NCBI GenBank assembly: GCA_963383645.1
Contig: OY726566.1
Span: forward strand, 98,906,302-98,970,301
Reading direction: 5' to 3'
DNA length: 64,000 bases
DNA from: Muscardinus avellanarius
Taxonomy: Eukaryota; Chordata; Mammalia; Rodentia; Gliridae
In this document: positions 50,471 to 62,620 of the stretch, piece by piece
How positions within the stretch are numbered: the first letter of the stretch is position 1
Layout of the letters: every line of letters starts with the position of its first letter
Position numbers and translations under genes: made by a program
The notes under the pieces: model-generated
Database searches by the model: none
What the model saw: the letters and a program-made list of their open reading frames with translations, nothing else
What the model was told of the DNA's origin: nothing

Positions 50471-50511
<41 letters not shown>
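50471..50511. repeat. (GT)20 microsatellite
   Basis: It lies where the poly-T tail of the following antisense SINE would be. Confidence 0.97.
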
Positions 50512-50512
<1 letters not shown>

Positions 50513-50715
50513 TACTGGGGGGAGTGGAACCCAGGGGCTTTTCTACCTCCAGGCTACACCCCCAGCCCTATATTTTATACTTTATTTGGAAACAAGGTCT
50601 TATTAAGTTGCTGAGAGCCTCACTAAGTAGCTGAGGCTGGCTTCAAACCTGTGCGATCCTCCTGTCTCAGCCTCCAAAGCGCGGGGATTACAAGCGTGCG
50701 CCACCACGCCCGGCT
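50512..50715 (-). mobile_element. Composite SINE, subfamily II
   Basis: It starts 'tactggggggagtggaaccc' and ends 'ccaccacgcccggct'. A third acaacttcctaa follows at about 50716. Confidence 0.93.
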
Positions 50716-53644
50716 ACAACTTCCTAAGTACTGATCCATTCCTTTTGACAGCTAGCAGCACTGCAGAGTGCCACTAATCCTGAGCTCCGCTGCAGGACCC
50801 TGAAGTAGTGACTGTTGTCTCCAAAGTAGCACTGACTGGATGGCTTTTATAGTCATAAAAAAAAAACAAAAAACAAATTATGACCTGCTTTAAAAAGCCA
50901 GATTTCCAGGAAAACATTTATACTTTTGGTTAATTTTCTTATACATTAGACCAATGTGAATCCATGTGTAATAAATAGTGAATATATTCTACTTTACTTG
51001 GGATTATCTTTGAGGTGATAGAAAAGAGAACACTTACTAGCATATGATACACATCAATTAAAATCAACAGTATCCTGTGCAATTATAGTCAGATAATCTC
51101 AATAATAGCCAAGTAAGTCTGATTAGTGTGATGTGTTATAGAAAAGAGATATGATTTACTTCTCACTTAATTGAGTGTCTGGTGGGGCATCTTTCACCCG
51201 AAGCACTGTAAAATATTTTAAGATTGATTAGAAGAAATTAACAAATAAAACCAGTTCTATTTGAGCTCAATGTCATTCTTTTTTTTAATTAAAGGTTACA
51301 ACTGCTATTCAAAGTTTCTAGAATTGACAGGTTAATGTTAAAATTGTATATTAAACCCGATATTAGCTCTTCTGTTTAGTTAGGACAAAATCCAGCTTTG
51401 AATCCAAATGGTTAAGTTAAAAAAAGGTCAATGACTATGACTATATTTTATTCCTGTAAATGTAATTATTTACATGATTGGCCTTTGTCTATGTGCCTTT
51501 CAAATGTCAAGATGTTTTGAAAATAATCAAATAACCATGGAAGAATCCAAGTGGCAGGATCACTTTAACCTGTGCCTTATATAATGTAGTCAATTTACAG
51601 AAAGACCAATTCAAATTTCATGTCAAAAACAACAAGACCAATGACGCGGGTCTTAAAATCTCTTCCTTTGAGTTAATCCCCTTAGCTAACAACTACAAGC
51701 TAAAAACTGAGGGCTTATCGCTGTGGATAGGGATTGACCTTTCCTGAAGGATCACAGAGCCCTCCTTCCATCCGGGGACCACACTCGATCCTCTTGGTTT
51801 AGGGGGTTCCTGTGTACACAGCCTGCTTCTAAGTCATCTCAAAGGTAGGACAATAAACAGAAGCCACGATCTCTCGCTCTGAGATGCTGGTGATCTGGCA
51901 GGGGAGATAACACCCAAGAAAGGAGATAACTGTATTGTGATTGCACATAATTAAAGACAGAGGTGACATTAATAAGCCCGTTCTCTTGTAGACTGAGAAA
52001 GAGCTTTAAAAACAGTCTTTTAAATTTAGCCTTCCCAGATTCATCTGAGAATGAGAAAATGAGACTGAAACAAGTTCTCCAAAAATGTATCTGTCGAGTG
52101 TGGTTCTTCCGGGGGTGAAATCTGGCCCGCGGAGAGATGACCAGGAGACCACATAAATACCACGGGAAATTCCTGGGTCTCGCCGAATTGTTTCATTAGC
52201 AATAATATATTCACAGTCAGGGGAAAAAAAGAAGTGATGAAATAAAAAGTACTAAAGCCTAGAATAATCAAACAGATTACAACTCGTGCACACACGAAAC
52301 CCTACGACAATGCTAAGCCATATCAACCATAATGGGAAGAAAAGTCTGCAAACATCACAGATGTGCTAGAGGAACTGATTAAATAAAAAGGCCGACCGAT
52401 GCCAGGCACGGGGCCGCGGGGCTAACGGGCAGCCAGGACCAGAGCACCCACAGCTGGGTCCTGAGCCGGAATGGCTGAGCTTTATTTCCTTCCTGCGCCG
52501 CCGATCATTTTAACCTTTTGTTTACTGAGATGCCAAGACAGAGTAAAATGGAGCATGATTAGCAGATTAAATTTATTTTTCACTAGGCCTACGGAAGGAT
52601 TTGGCTGGAATGACTCTCGGATTGCTTTCAGACACTTGGCAAATGAGAACTGATACAATGAAAGCCCAACATTCTCAACTCTGTTGGTTTGAGAGGTCAG
52701 CCGGAGAAGGCTCGAGCCTCACAAAAGACTGCTGTTCCAGACAGTGGACACTTCACAAGGCTGGTGGAGGGGTGCCGAGTTGGGAAGGTCCCCCAGATCT
52801 GCACTCCTTATTAAGACTCTGGACGCCCCTGCCCAGCTCTATGTGGCAAGAGAGACATCATGTAATTGTTGATCATTCCTGTTGACTGCAGCAAAAAAAG
52901 AGTCTGGCTGCCACCTCTGAGGTCCCAATATTCAAAACAGATTTGTTTAGGCCAAGTTTAAACATCTTCTAGTTCTGATTATAATTTGAAAAACACTTTA
53001 AAACCCCCTAATTTGAAACAACAAACCCAAAGAATGATTTGCCATAGAGAGAACATTAAAATATTTTTATAATACTTGAAAACAAAGTACTACAACTGGA
53101 ATTCAGTGAATGGAAATTGCCACGCCATGCCAACGCAAACACTAATAGAAGATGAAAAAGGCAAGAAGTAGGAAAATTAAGAGAAAAAGTAGTTATGCCA
53201 AAGACAGGTTTATAGAAAATGTCACTAGAGAACTTTGTCTTTATAGACTTATTTTAAAAGAACCGCTAACATGACATTTTCTCTAACATGGTGACTGCCC
53301 TGTGCCGCTCTTTATGCCAGGCTCTGTAAACAGTGACGACTGTAGATCAGAAGACTGAAGCCGATTAAGGAACTACTTATATGATCTGTGTGCCAGAATG
53401 GATTAGACTCTCTTGTACTTCAGTCGAGAATAAAGTTTTAATGACACGATTTCAGTGCATTTATTGCAAACAGGCGTGACTAAAATCTAGGCATTGAAAG
53501 CTCTCTAGTTCAGATGGGCAGCATGAAGAATTCTAAATTACTCCCATTTGCTTATGGTTCTGGTTTAAAAAGATACACTTGAAGTTTAACTTTATAATAT
53601 ATTGTCCTGGAGTTTTCTTACTTTCTTATGGTTTATGCCTACCA

Positions 53645-53790
53645 TCCATTCATTCACACATTGTTTTTATCTAGTGAATACAATGTGCCGGGTACTGGTT
53701 TAGATGCTGGAGGTAATACAGCGAGTAAGACAGGTGCGCTCCGCTGCGTATTTCCCTGCCCTCGTGGAATCTACATTCCACTTTCCAACG
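53645..53790 (-). mobile_element. L2 3'-end fragment, antisense
   Basis: 'gaatacaatgtgccgggtac' followed by 'ggaggtaatacagcgagtaa' and 'ccctgccctcgtggaatcta' is the reverse L2 terminus. Confidence 0.7.
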
Positions 53791-55552
53791 CTTGAACATT
53801 AATAGAACTGATTGCTGACTTGGTGATTTTAAAATTGAATGCTACCTTTGTTTAACTTGGCAAGGAATTATAAAAAATCTTTGATACAGAAGACCAGTTA
53901 AGATGATAAAAACTAGAAAAGTTCCAAATATATCATATCAACTAACCATTAACAACTATAAAAAAAAAAAAGGTCAGTTTAAGCCAACTTCGGAACGTGA
54001 GGACTTCAAAAATAATTAAAAGTAACTCTGGTGATTACTTAAGATCATTCAACCAGATCACAATTTATTTACCCACCACGGGTTGTCTTCTGCATGACTA
54101 TTCATCTTTAACTCCTGTTATATTTATAACGAATTTAGTCTTTTACTGTTCTTTGTCACAGTGTGATTAAATGTTTTATAACTTATTCAGTATCCTCCTT
54201 TGCAAAAAGTGATGCAAGTTGGAACAAAGCCCATAAGGCAAAATTTACCATCTGCAACAATTAAAGCAAACATTTTAATAGCAATAAGTTTGTGCAGAAC
54301 AGAAAGTCCCAGTGGTTAGAACTGTGGTGACTTAAAAAGCAGTAGTTGGAACATTTTTATATGATCAAGTGGGGTGGCAGAGATGGCCACTAAATTCCAC
54401 TTGAAACCCACCTGCTCTGGGGCCCACGCAGAGGGGAGGGTGCCAACCACGACTGAGGATGAAGGCAGAGCTGGAGGGGAAGTCAAGGGGCAGCTGGCTG
54501 GCAGCGAGTGAGGCTCACGGGGCAGGCTCTGACCTGACAGTGCTGGGTTGCTCTTATTCATAGTCCGCCGATTTTCTCTCCCCTGTGGGGGAGCCAGGCT
54601 TTCTGGGGAAAGTCAGCGAGGCCCAGGCCTCTGGCACACCGCCAACCCCCCAACTCCTCGGAGCAGCAGGCTTGGCACCTGCTTCTTTAAGGCCGAGTGG
54701 AGGAAGATGGGGTGGGAGGCCCCTGGAGGCTGAGGCCCCGCACAGCCATCTGTGTGAGAGAGAGTTCCTGGGGCGGGGCCGGCCAGGGGCCCACCCATTA
54801 TCTTGAAAGTCTCTGAACTGTTTCACCCGGGATCTTCCCCACCCTTCGAACTCCACTGGTGGCAGGCAGCTTGAAGGAGTCCGCCATTCATTTTACTTTT
54901 AAATTTCCAGCAAATTGTCTAACACAGAGCAAAGCCCATTCATAAAGGATGTTCCAAAACACTTGATTTTTGCTTTGCAGGTCCTAAATATAAATGTGAG
55001 AAGACTGAGCTCTCTCTAAAAAAATGATGTCGATAATAATGAAGACCCCAGCAACTGCAACGCACGGGGCACGGCGTGGCTTCAAGGGTGTCCCTGGGTT
55101 GCTTCCTTGGCCCTCAGAGCTGCGCTGGAGGAGTCCTCTCACTAGCTCAGCAAGGCTGGCTTTCAGACAACTAATGCAGAGCAAGGGTAGGTTTCTTTGT
55201 TTTTCAGTCTTAAGTCTTTTTCATTATCCCACACATAAAGCAATAAGAAAAATTAAATGCTTATCTGCACAAATCCGCACAACGTTGATCAGTAAAGCGG
55301 TGACTTAGAAAAAGGAGAGCCCTTTCCACCCGACCTACCCGGCTGCGTGAGCCTGAAGCAGCACGGTGGTGAAGAGAAAGTGCTAGAGGAGAGCCTTGCC
55401 TTTGTGGTAGGAGCGAAGGCACAAAGGGGAACTTGACGAGCGAGGTGGGAAGACAGGAACTGATTCCAGGCAGAACGGGCCTGACCCCAAGAAGCAAACC
55501 GGCATGGAACGGCTATTGGCTCCTTTCCACGTTAGGAAGAAAAATGAACACA

Positions 55553-55680
55553 GTGATCATATTAATCAATTAGTCTTCTGTTTTCAGCTCCAATTCCCAG
55601 AGCTAATTAATCGCTCCATTAAGTAGGGGATTCTCTCTTGATTTAGGTCATTAATGAATATTACTAAATAAAACCTGATT
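55553..55680. promoter_or_regulatory. Candidate conserved noncoding element with homeodomain-type motifs
   Basis: This is AT-rich, repeat-free sequence with attaatcaattag and ctaattaatcg close together, and further attaatg motifs. TAATTA cores are typical homeodomain sites. Conservation is assumed, not measured. Confidence 0.35.
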
Positions 55681-56904
55681 GGTCTTTCCAAAACTTCTGC
55701 GTTTCAAACCCTTGATAGGGGTCGGTGAAGATGAGGACGAGGTCCACACGTGACCCTGAGGCTGCTGCTCGAGCTCCTGCCCCACTTCCTTCCACTTCCA
55801 GACGCCCACTTGGGCTCTCTACTGACCCACCTAAGAACTGAGATGCTTCAGCATCCACTTCCATCAGTCTTGAGACTAATGTTGGGATAAATGCTCTTGT
55901 CTTGCTGTGTCTAATTTTAGTTTTATTGTACCAAAATGACTGACATGGGTTTAATTGCTTTGTTGAGAGATGTTGGTGCATGGGACCAACAGATGCTCGT
56001 GCTTACCGCTATTAGCCTGATGTATTCTGACTAATTTATGGAATGAGATAGGGTCTGTTTTCTCCTACAACACATCCTGCTCAGTGACTGTATCATCACC
56101 AAACACCCCAAAAGGGGGAGTTATGTTAAAAATATTACCCTGAGAACACATAGAGGTGTGGGTGTGGGCCCAGGCCTTCGGGCACTGACAGTGAGGCGGA
56201 CCACAGATCAGCACACAGACGACAGGAGAAAAATGGGGAGCCAGGGCTCAGGCACTGAGTACTTGGAACCCAGATCCAGACCGGCTTCCATATTAAAACT
56301 CATGACTCAGCTTCTCCATGACTTTGGGAGATCTATGTAAGCATTTAAGATTCCTTTTGATGTGTAGAGACTCAACAAATCACTAGGCGGAGGCTAGTGG
56401 TAGGCGGGACAGAAAAAGAAGGCACCCAGCTTCTGACCTCCCAGAGCCTGAATTATGGTGGAGAAAGAAGAAATGAATGATCTGAGAACAATTACAAAAT
56501 CAGTGTCAAAGAGATTCAGACGACATGCTGTGAGTTACACAAGTGTGTGCACAGACCGACAAGAGGAAGTAAAGGTATCCAAGAGGGTGGTGGGCTTCAA
56601 GTAGCTAGGAGGAACTCTGAGATGGAAGTGGGAGAAGGGCAAGGGCTTCTACCCCAGGGGACAGTGTGCCAAGCCAACTCTCAGATACGACTCAAAGCAA
56701 CGCTCTTTGAACTGATGGCGATCATGGCCTGCATGGCTTTCTGCACCTAGGTCTTCCTCATAGCTTCAGCCCACTGAATTGCTCCCTATTAACTTTCCTA
56801 ATTCATATAAACATCTGATCAGGCCAGTCCCTGATCATTAGAAAACCCAGACGCACTGGCACTTTACAACGTGGCCCTAAGGTAAAAGCTACAATCCTCT
56901 ACAG

Positions 56905-57053
56905 CAGAGTCCAACACCCTTTCAGTAGGGATAGATGGTGCATATTTTTGGCTCAGCAGGTCGTATTATTGCAACTCCTTTCTGTTGCAACTACTCATGT
57001 CTGCCAACAAATGCTGGAAGTTGCCCCTGACCATAGGAAAAGGAATGGAAGTG
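56905..57053 (+). mobile_element. MER5-like (hAT-Charlie) DNA transposon remnant
   Basis: 'gagtccaacaccctttcagt', 'ttgcaactactcatgtctgc' and 'ccataggaaaaggaatgg' follow the order of the common mammalian hAT MITE. Confidence 0.65.
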
Positions 57054-57189
57054 GCGAGCCCTCAAGCCCTGGTTTGCTGACGGCGCCCCCAGAATCCTGA
57101 GGCTCGGCTGTCCCTGGCTGCCATTCCCGGGCCCCTCACAGTCCTCACTGACCTCTCCAGCTTCCTGTTTACCCAGCCGGCTCTTCCAG

Positions 57190-57295
57190 GCACTTGTCAG
57201 GGCCCACTGTGAGCCAAGCACTCACTAAGTGCTGGGCATACAAAGTGAATGATGATCATCTTGTGTGACCATCACAGTCTAGGAGGGGTGACCAG
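57190..57295 (-). mobile_element. L2 3'-end fragment, antisense
   Basis: 'cactgtgagccaagcactca' followed by 'ctaagtgctgggcatacaaa' fits L2. Confidence 0.55.
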
Positions 57296-57832
57296 CCAAG
57301 CAGAAGACCTAAGTGGCCCTGCAGACTGAGCCAGATCCGAGTTCTCCTTCTTCACTGCGACACCTTAGAATACAAAGAGAATACAAAGTAGAGAATACAA
57401 AGAAACCCTGGAAGCAAGGGCCCCGGTGAGCAGGCGGAGTGCCAGAAGATACTCCACAGCTCCCTGCACGTGCTACACACTCAAACGGCACGTGCTAAAT
57501 TGAGCTGAATTCAGTGTAAATCAATGGTGCCTTATTAATTGACACATGACCACAAACTCCAGAACTTTAATTTTTCTCAGTGTGGAAAATACTACTTTAA
57601 GGAACAAGGACAGACTTCTAAAGACAATGAGCACATAAGAAACTGGAACTAAACAGGAGCTAGAGTCTGAGATACATACTTTATATTCACTTACACACGT
57701 GTATATTACATATGCATATACATTACACATGTGTATATAGTATGTGTGTATATATACACATATTCAAACATTAAACAACAATAGCAACATAACAATCCTG
57801 TGCCCGTCCTTCTAGCTTGGTGAAACAACTTT

Positions 57833-58004
57833 TCTTTTGTGGTGCTGGGGATTGAACCCAGTGCATTCTATCCGAGGTACATCCCCAGCCTGATTTTAGC
57901 TTTTTTAATTTGAAAGCAGACAGGATGGCTGGCCTTGAGCCTGTGATCCTTCTGTCTTAGCCTCCCAAGTACTGGGATTACAGGCGTGTGCCACCAGCCT
58001 AGGT
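57833..58004 (-). mobile_element. Composite SINE, old deleted copy
   Basis: 'gtggtgctggggattgaacc' to 'ggcgtgtgccaccagcctag'. The middle is shortened. Confidence 0.85.
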
Positions 58005-58052
58005 GTGAAGCGACTTTTATTTGGTGGATAAGCGCTTGCAAAGATTAGGCTA

Positions 58053-58154
58053 GACCAGGTAATCCCAGTATTTGAGAGCCTGGGACAGGAGGACTGCAGA
58101 TTTGAGGCCAGCTCATAGGAACTTAGTGAAACCCTGCTTCAAAATAAAAATTAA
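58053..58154 (+). mobile_element. Partial composite SINE (B1 half)
   Basis: It has the 'aatcccagtatttgagagcc' core and 'ccctgcttcaaaataaa', with no ID tail. Confidence 0.75.
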
Positions 58155-58346
58155 GCCAGGTGAGGTGGCGGCCAGTACTTGAGAGGCTTAGACAAGAGGA
58201 TCACAGGTTCAAGGACAGCCTCAGCAAGTAGTGAGACTATCATCAATCTAGTGAGACCCTGTTTCAAAATAGAAATTAAAAAATAGGATTGGGGTTGTGG
58301 CTCAAAGGTAGAATATCCTTGGGTTCAATCCCTACTATCATCTCCA
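58155..58346 (+). mobile_element. Composite SINE
   Basis: It runs from 'gccaggtgaggtggcggcca' to 'ggttcaatccctactatc'. Its tail has become the AAT repeat that follows. Confidence 0.88.

Positions 58347-58393
<47 letters not shown>
58345..58393. repeat. (AAT)16 microsatellite
   Basis: This is an expanded SINE tail, perfect over about 48 bases. Confidence 0.96.
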
Positions 58394-58395
<2 letters not shown>

Positions 58396-58396
<1 letters not shown>

Positions 58397-58474
58397 GGGA
58401 TGAGGATGTAGCTCAGTGGTAGAGCACACTTTGGTTTAATCCCCAGTGCTATTCCTCCCCGTCCCCCCAAAAAA
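58396..58474 (+). mobile_element. ID-type monomer
   Basis: 'gggatgaggatgtagctcag' followed by 'tggtagagcacactttgg' and 'tttaatccccagtgctat'. It carries tRNA-like A and B box remnants but has no B1 half of its own. Confidence 0.75.
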
Positions 58475-59494
58475 GAAAATTAAGATTAGGCTAAGGAGAT
58501 GTGGCTACTCCAAGTAAATAGAGAAGTGTAATTGAGATTAAGGAATTGATTGGGAACACCATGCATTTGGAAGTATCAATCTTCAAATTAAACAGCCTAT
58601 CAAGCCACCTTCACGGCACGCTGCTGATTATAAATGTGCTATGTACCTGACGGGGAGAACATTCCATGAGAGCTTATGAAAGCTTCCTGGGCGCATTAAA
58701 AATTCCAAGGCATTTCATTATTTGTCATTCAGCAAATGTTAATATTTCTTTTGGTATTCTTACTGAAGCTTGAAATTAACATGGCTTTTTGTTTATTTCT
58801 TCATTTCTGCACCCGTGTCAGCTCGGCTCAAGAAGGCAGTTTGCTAGCCGGCTGCTGCAGAGCCAGGGGGGTAAAAACCTGGAGAGGCTCAAAGGTCGAC
58901 TAGCAGAAGGCTCTGCACGAAAATACATTTGTGTTTTAACCTCTCAGAAGAGAACGGTTAGCTTAAATAAATATTTAAGGTCTCGGGTGCTTCTATCAAG
59001 AATCATTCTGACACGGGCATTAGGCTCTCTCCACCCCAAAGCCAGGGCCCCGGGGAGCAGAGTTTGGTGTGAGCGGATGCAAAGGCTGGAGAGGCAAGGA
59101 GAATCCAGAATTTTCCAGGGCAGAACCACCTCTAGGAACTTTCCCCTCCCCCTTCCCCGAGAATCATTAATCAGAAATTAGTTTAGTGTTTCAAGGTACC
59201 CCAGGGACACAGGTCCCAGGCGCTGGTGCCTCTGACCCTGGACTGTTTGTGTTGGGCTGCGTGCCTGGCTGCTGCCCTGACCCTGCCGTGAGCCGCTTCC
59301 CACGCTGACCCCGGCTCACGCCGTGCGCACAGCCTGGCCACGCACCCAGCAGGGCGGGCCATGGCACATGGAGGTGCTAGAGGAGAGGTCGGGGTGGCCC
59401 TGGGGAGCACCGAGTATGTGGTTTATGTTGCCGACCTCGGCTCCTTCCTTACAAGGCGCCTTGGTTTCGAGGGAATGGTATTTATGAGATATTT

Positions 59495-59679
59495 ATTTAT
59501 TTTTGCAGCACTAGGGATTGAACCCAGGGGCATTCTACCTCCAAGCTCCACTCCCAGTGCTATTTTTTATTCTTTATTTTGAAACAGGGTCTCACTGAGT
59601 TGCAAAGGGCCTCACTACATAGCTTGAGGCTGTCCATGAACCATGATCCTCCGGTCTCGGCCTCCCAAATGCTGGGATT
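59495..59679 (-). mobile_element. Composite SINE, subfamily I, missing its head
   Basis: It stops at 'cccaaatgctggga', where the next element begins. Confidence 0.88.
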
Positions 59680-59749
59680 TTTTTTCCTTTTTGGTGCTGG
59701 GGATTAAGCCCCGGGCCACTCTACTTCTGTGCTACATCCCCAGCCCTTC

Positions 59750-59983
59750 TGTTTTTTTTTTTTTTTTTTTTTTGGTTTGGTTTTTGGTTTTGTTTTTTTT
59801 GGTGGTACTGGGCTTCCTGGAAGCCTTTCTACCTCCGGGCTACACTCCCAGACCTATTTTATACTTTTTTTATTTTTGGAAACAGGGTCTCTTAAGCCAG
59901 CACGGCCGGCTTCGAACCTGCGCGATCCTCCTGTCTCTGCCTCCCAAGAACAGGGATAACAAGCGTGCGCCACCACGCCCGGC
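59750..59983 (-). mobile_element. Composite SINE, subfamily III, nested
   Basis: It has 'ggtggtactgggcttcctgg' and 'ggtctcttaagccagcacgg'. The flanks catccccagcccttct and catccccaggccttct are the duplicated target in the older SINE. Confidence 0.9.
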
Positions 59984-60026
59984 CATCCCCAGGCCTTCTA
60001 ATTTTTTTTTTTAATTTGAAATAGGC

Positions 60027-60370
60027 TGTTATGGTTTGGATATAGAATGACCCCTAGCAAATGTTCAGAGGTGAAATAACTGATCATGAGGAGTCTAATC
60101 TCATCAGAGAACAAATCTGCTGACGGATTAGTCACTGGAGTGGATCTGATGGGTGGGTCACTGGACACTACTATCTCCTCGGGCCCCTGGGTGCACCTCT
60201 CTCTGCTTCCGGTTCCCATGATGGAAAGCTGTGTCCCTCTGCACAGCCCGCTGTCACTGCCACCCTGGATGCTTTGGAACCAGCCCTGCGGACTGAAGCC
60301 ATGAGCCCCAATACACCTTTCCTCTCCAAGTTGTTCCTGTTGGGCACAGCGGTGAGAATGCTCACTGACA
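60027..60370 (+). mobile_element. Lineage-type LTR copy D, nested in a SINE
   Basis: It starts 'tgttatggtttggatataga', has 'ctctgcttccggttcccatg' and 'ccccaatacacctttcctct', and ends 'gctcactgaca'. Host SINE sequence resumes directly after it, with about 5 bases (tagg/cagg) repeated at the edges. Confidence 0.82.
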
Positions 60371-61230
60371 ATCAGGGTCTCACTAAGTTGCCGAGGGTCT
60401 CCCTGAGTTAGGAAGGCTGGCCTCAAACCTGCGATCCTCTTGTCTCAGTCTCTATGAGGGCTTTTGTGGGGGCCAGAGATGTTTTGAAAAACACAGAGCT
60501 TGACAGACATGGGTATGTCCCTAAATATTTCCAGGAACAGAGGAGTTAGGGGTTGTGTCCAAAATGGCTTGAGGAAAGGCCTCAAAGGAGGCACGTCATC
60601 TTTAAAAGCCCATGAGAAGACTGGCCAACAGAGGGTGGACCCTTTCGCTCTGGGGGAGTGTGTACCTTTAGATGCGCTGCCTGTGCTCCCACCCTGAAGT
60701 CTGCTGCGTGGCTTTGCTGGGGCCTTCTGGGAATGTGACAGGCGGTGAAGGAGGCTCTGCAGGACCTCCTGGGTGTGTTGTTTCAGGCCCATCCCCCTGC
60801 CAGGGATGGGGCGAGGGACCACCAGCCACCGGTCCCTGGCACCCTGCCTGAGTTTGCTTCCTGCGATGGGCGCGCAGGCTGCTGACTCCCTGTGGGCCGG
60901 AGCTGCCGAGCACCACGTGACACAGCCATGCTCCCGTCTCTATTCTGGGCTCCCCTTACACTTGGGGAGCTCGTCACACACCTGTCCTGATAGCAGCGCA
61001 GCTCCCCACAGGGCCTGGGAGCTTCAGTCCGGCCCATACTGCCACGTCACCTGGCTTTTACACTCTTAAGCTTTTTTCTCCACCTTGGCCTGTTTTGGTA
61101 TGGAAGCATGATGCCGCCCGGGTCAGGCCCGGGGCCGGACAGGTGGGAGGTGTGGGGAGGACAGAGGAAGTGGTTCCGCTTTTCAGGTCCTGCGTCGTTT
61201 TCATTAGTCGATTTTGCAATTCTTAAAAAT

Positions 61231-61440
61231 GTTTTTTTGTGGTACTGGGGGTGGAACCCAGGGGCTTTTCTACCTCCGGGCCATATTCCCAGACCTATTT
61301 ATACTTTATTTGGAAACAGGGTCTCACTGAGTTGCTGAGAGCCTCACTCAGTAGCTGAGGCTGGCTTTGAACCTGCGCAATCCTCCTGTTTCAGCCTCCC
61401 AAGTGCTGGGATTACAAGTGTGCGCCACCACGCCCAGCTC
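61231..61440 (-). mobile_element. Composite SINE, subfamily II
   Basis: The flanks tcgattttgcaatt at 61208-61221 and 61439-61452 form a 14-bp target duplication. Confidence 0.93.
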
Positions 61441-62529
61441 GATTTTGCAATTTTATGGTGTGTTTTCAGAACACCAGGCACCTCCACATTTAAACTGAAG
61501 CACAAATCCCCTTGCAAAGCTGAAAGATTGCTGACTTACTCGCTGTTGCGATGGTGAGCCCAAAGGCTGCGCCCCGTCCCTCCCCCATCTGTGCGTGCCA
61601 TCAAGAGGTGACCGTGGCAGACAGCCTGCCCTGACTACTAAACACCATGTAAGAAAAGCATCTCACTCTCTGAGAGCCCAAACCAAGCTGGCTGGCTTTC
61701 CGTGAAAAATAAGGGTGCCATGGATACGGCCAGAGAGCCAAAGAGCCTCACAACAAAGGCCCTTGCACCCCTGGGAGAAAGAGTCCTCTCTAAGGCCAGT
61801 CACGGGGCACAGCCGGGATCCCACTGGGGAGCTGAGGCCAGCGCAGGCCCTGCAGGGTACAGGCGGCCCGGGTTCCCCGAGCCGGAGCTTCCGGGTTTCT
61901 TTGTCCAGAACCGGCAGTGCCGGGGCCTGCGTCCAGGGCAGCCTCTCCTGGAACCGCACTGGCCTGGCTGAGCCCCTCCTTCCCAGCCTGGGCGCTCAGC
62001 GGGCCTTAAGGTCTGGTCCTGTCCCTCACGCCGATGCCACTGCTCCTGGCACACAGCTGCCGCCACTTTGGGTTTGGGGCCCAGACAATGCTGCCCGTTG
62101 CTGGTGCAGATTTGAGAGCACACCGTTTCCTCTCCTAGAAGGAGACCCCCTTCCCTGTCGTTAGTGCAATCCCCATGGTATGCGAGGCCCTTAAACTCTA
62201 GACCTCTGCGGTTTCGTCACCTGCCTCAACCCCTCCCTCTCCATCTCCCTCCCTTATAAAACATCACGGAGGCCCTAGGATAAGTCAAGCATGGCGTGGG
62301 CACCAGAAACTAGATAAACTCCATTCCAACCCAGAAAAGGGTAGCCAGACCTATGATGTACGCGTGCAATAAAGCAACAGAGGTAAGGGTCCTGTTGGGC
62401 ATGAGGAGGGAGATTCAGTTCTGCCTCCCGGGGCCCAGCCGGGATGTCACCTCCTGTGGGAGCTCCCCAGTCACCCAGCTGTGCCCGCCCCCCACCCGGC
62501 CCTTTGCTGAGCAGGGCAGTAATGAATGT

Positions 62530-62620
62530 GTGTGTCTCCTGTTCCCCTAAGAATTAGCATTCCTCTTCTCCGAGCACCCAGCACTGTGGCTTGTATGTAG
62601 TGAGCGTGCCGTGCGTGTTT
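62530..62620 (+). mobile_element. L2-like 3'-end fragment
   Basis: 'gcacccagcactgtggcttg' followed by 'tatgtagtgagcgtgcc' resembles the L2 terminus; it is a weak match. Confidence 0.4.

Larger units (their letters stand above)
59680..60455 (-). mobile_element. Old composite SINE broken into three pieces
   Basis: The pieces are 59680-59749 (tail), 59984-60026 ('atccccaggccttctaattt', middle) and 60371-60455 ('cagggtctcactaagttgcc', head). A SINE fills the first gap and an LTR fills the second. Confidence 0.8.

Noticed and set aside
58396..58474. tRNA gene
   Set aside because: The A and B box-like strings belong to an ID-type SINE. No cloverleaf can be formed.
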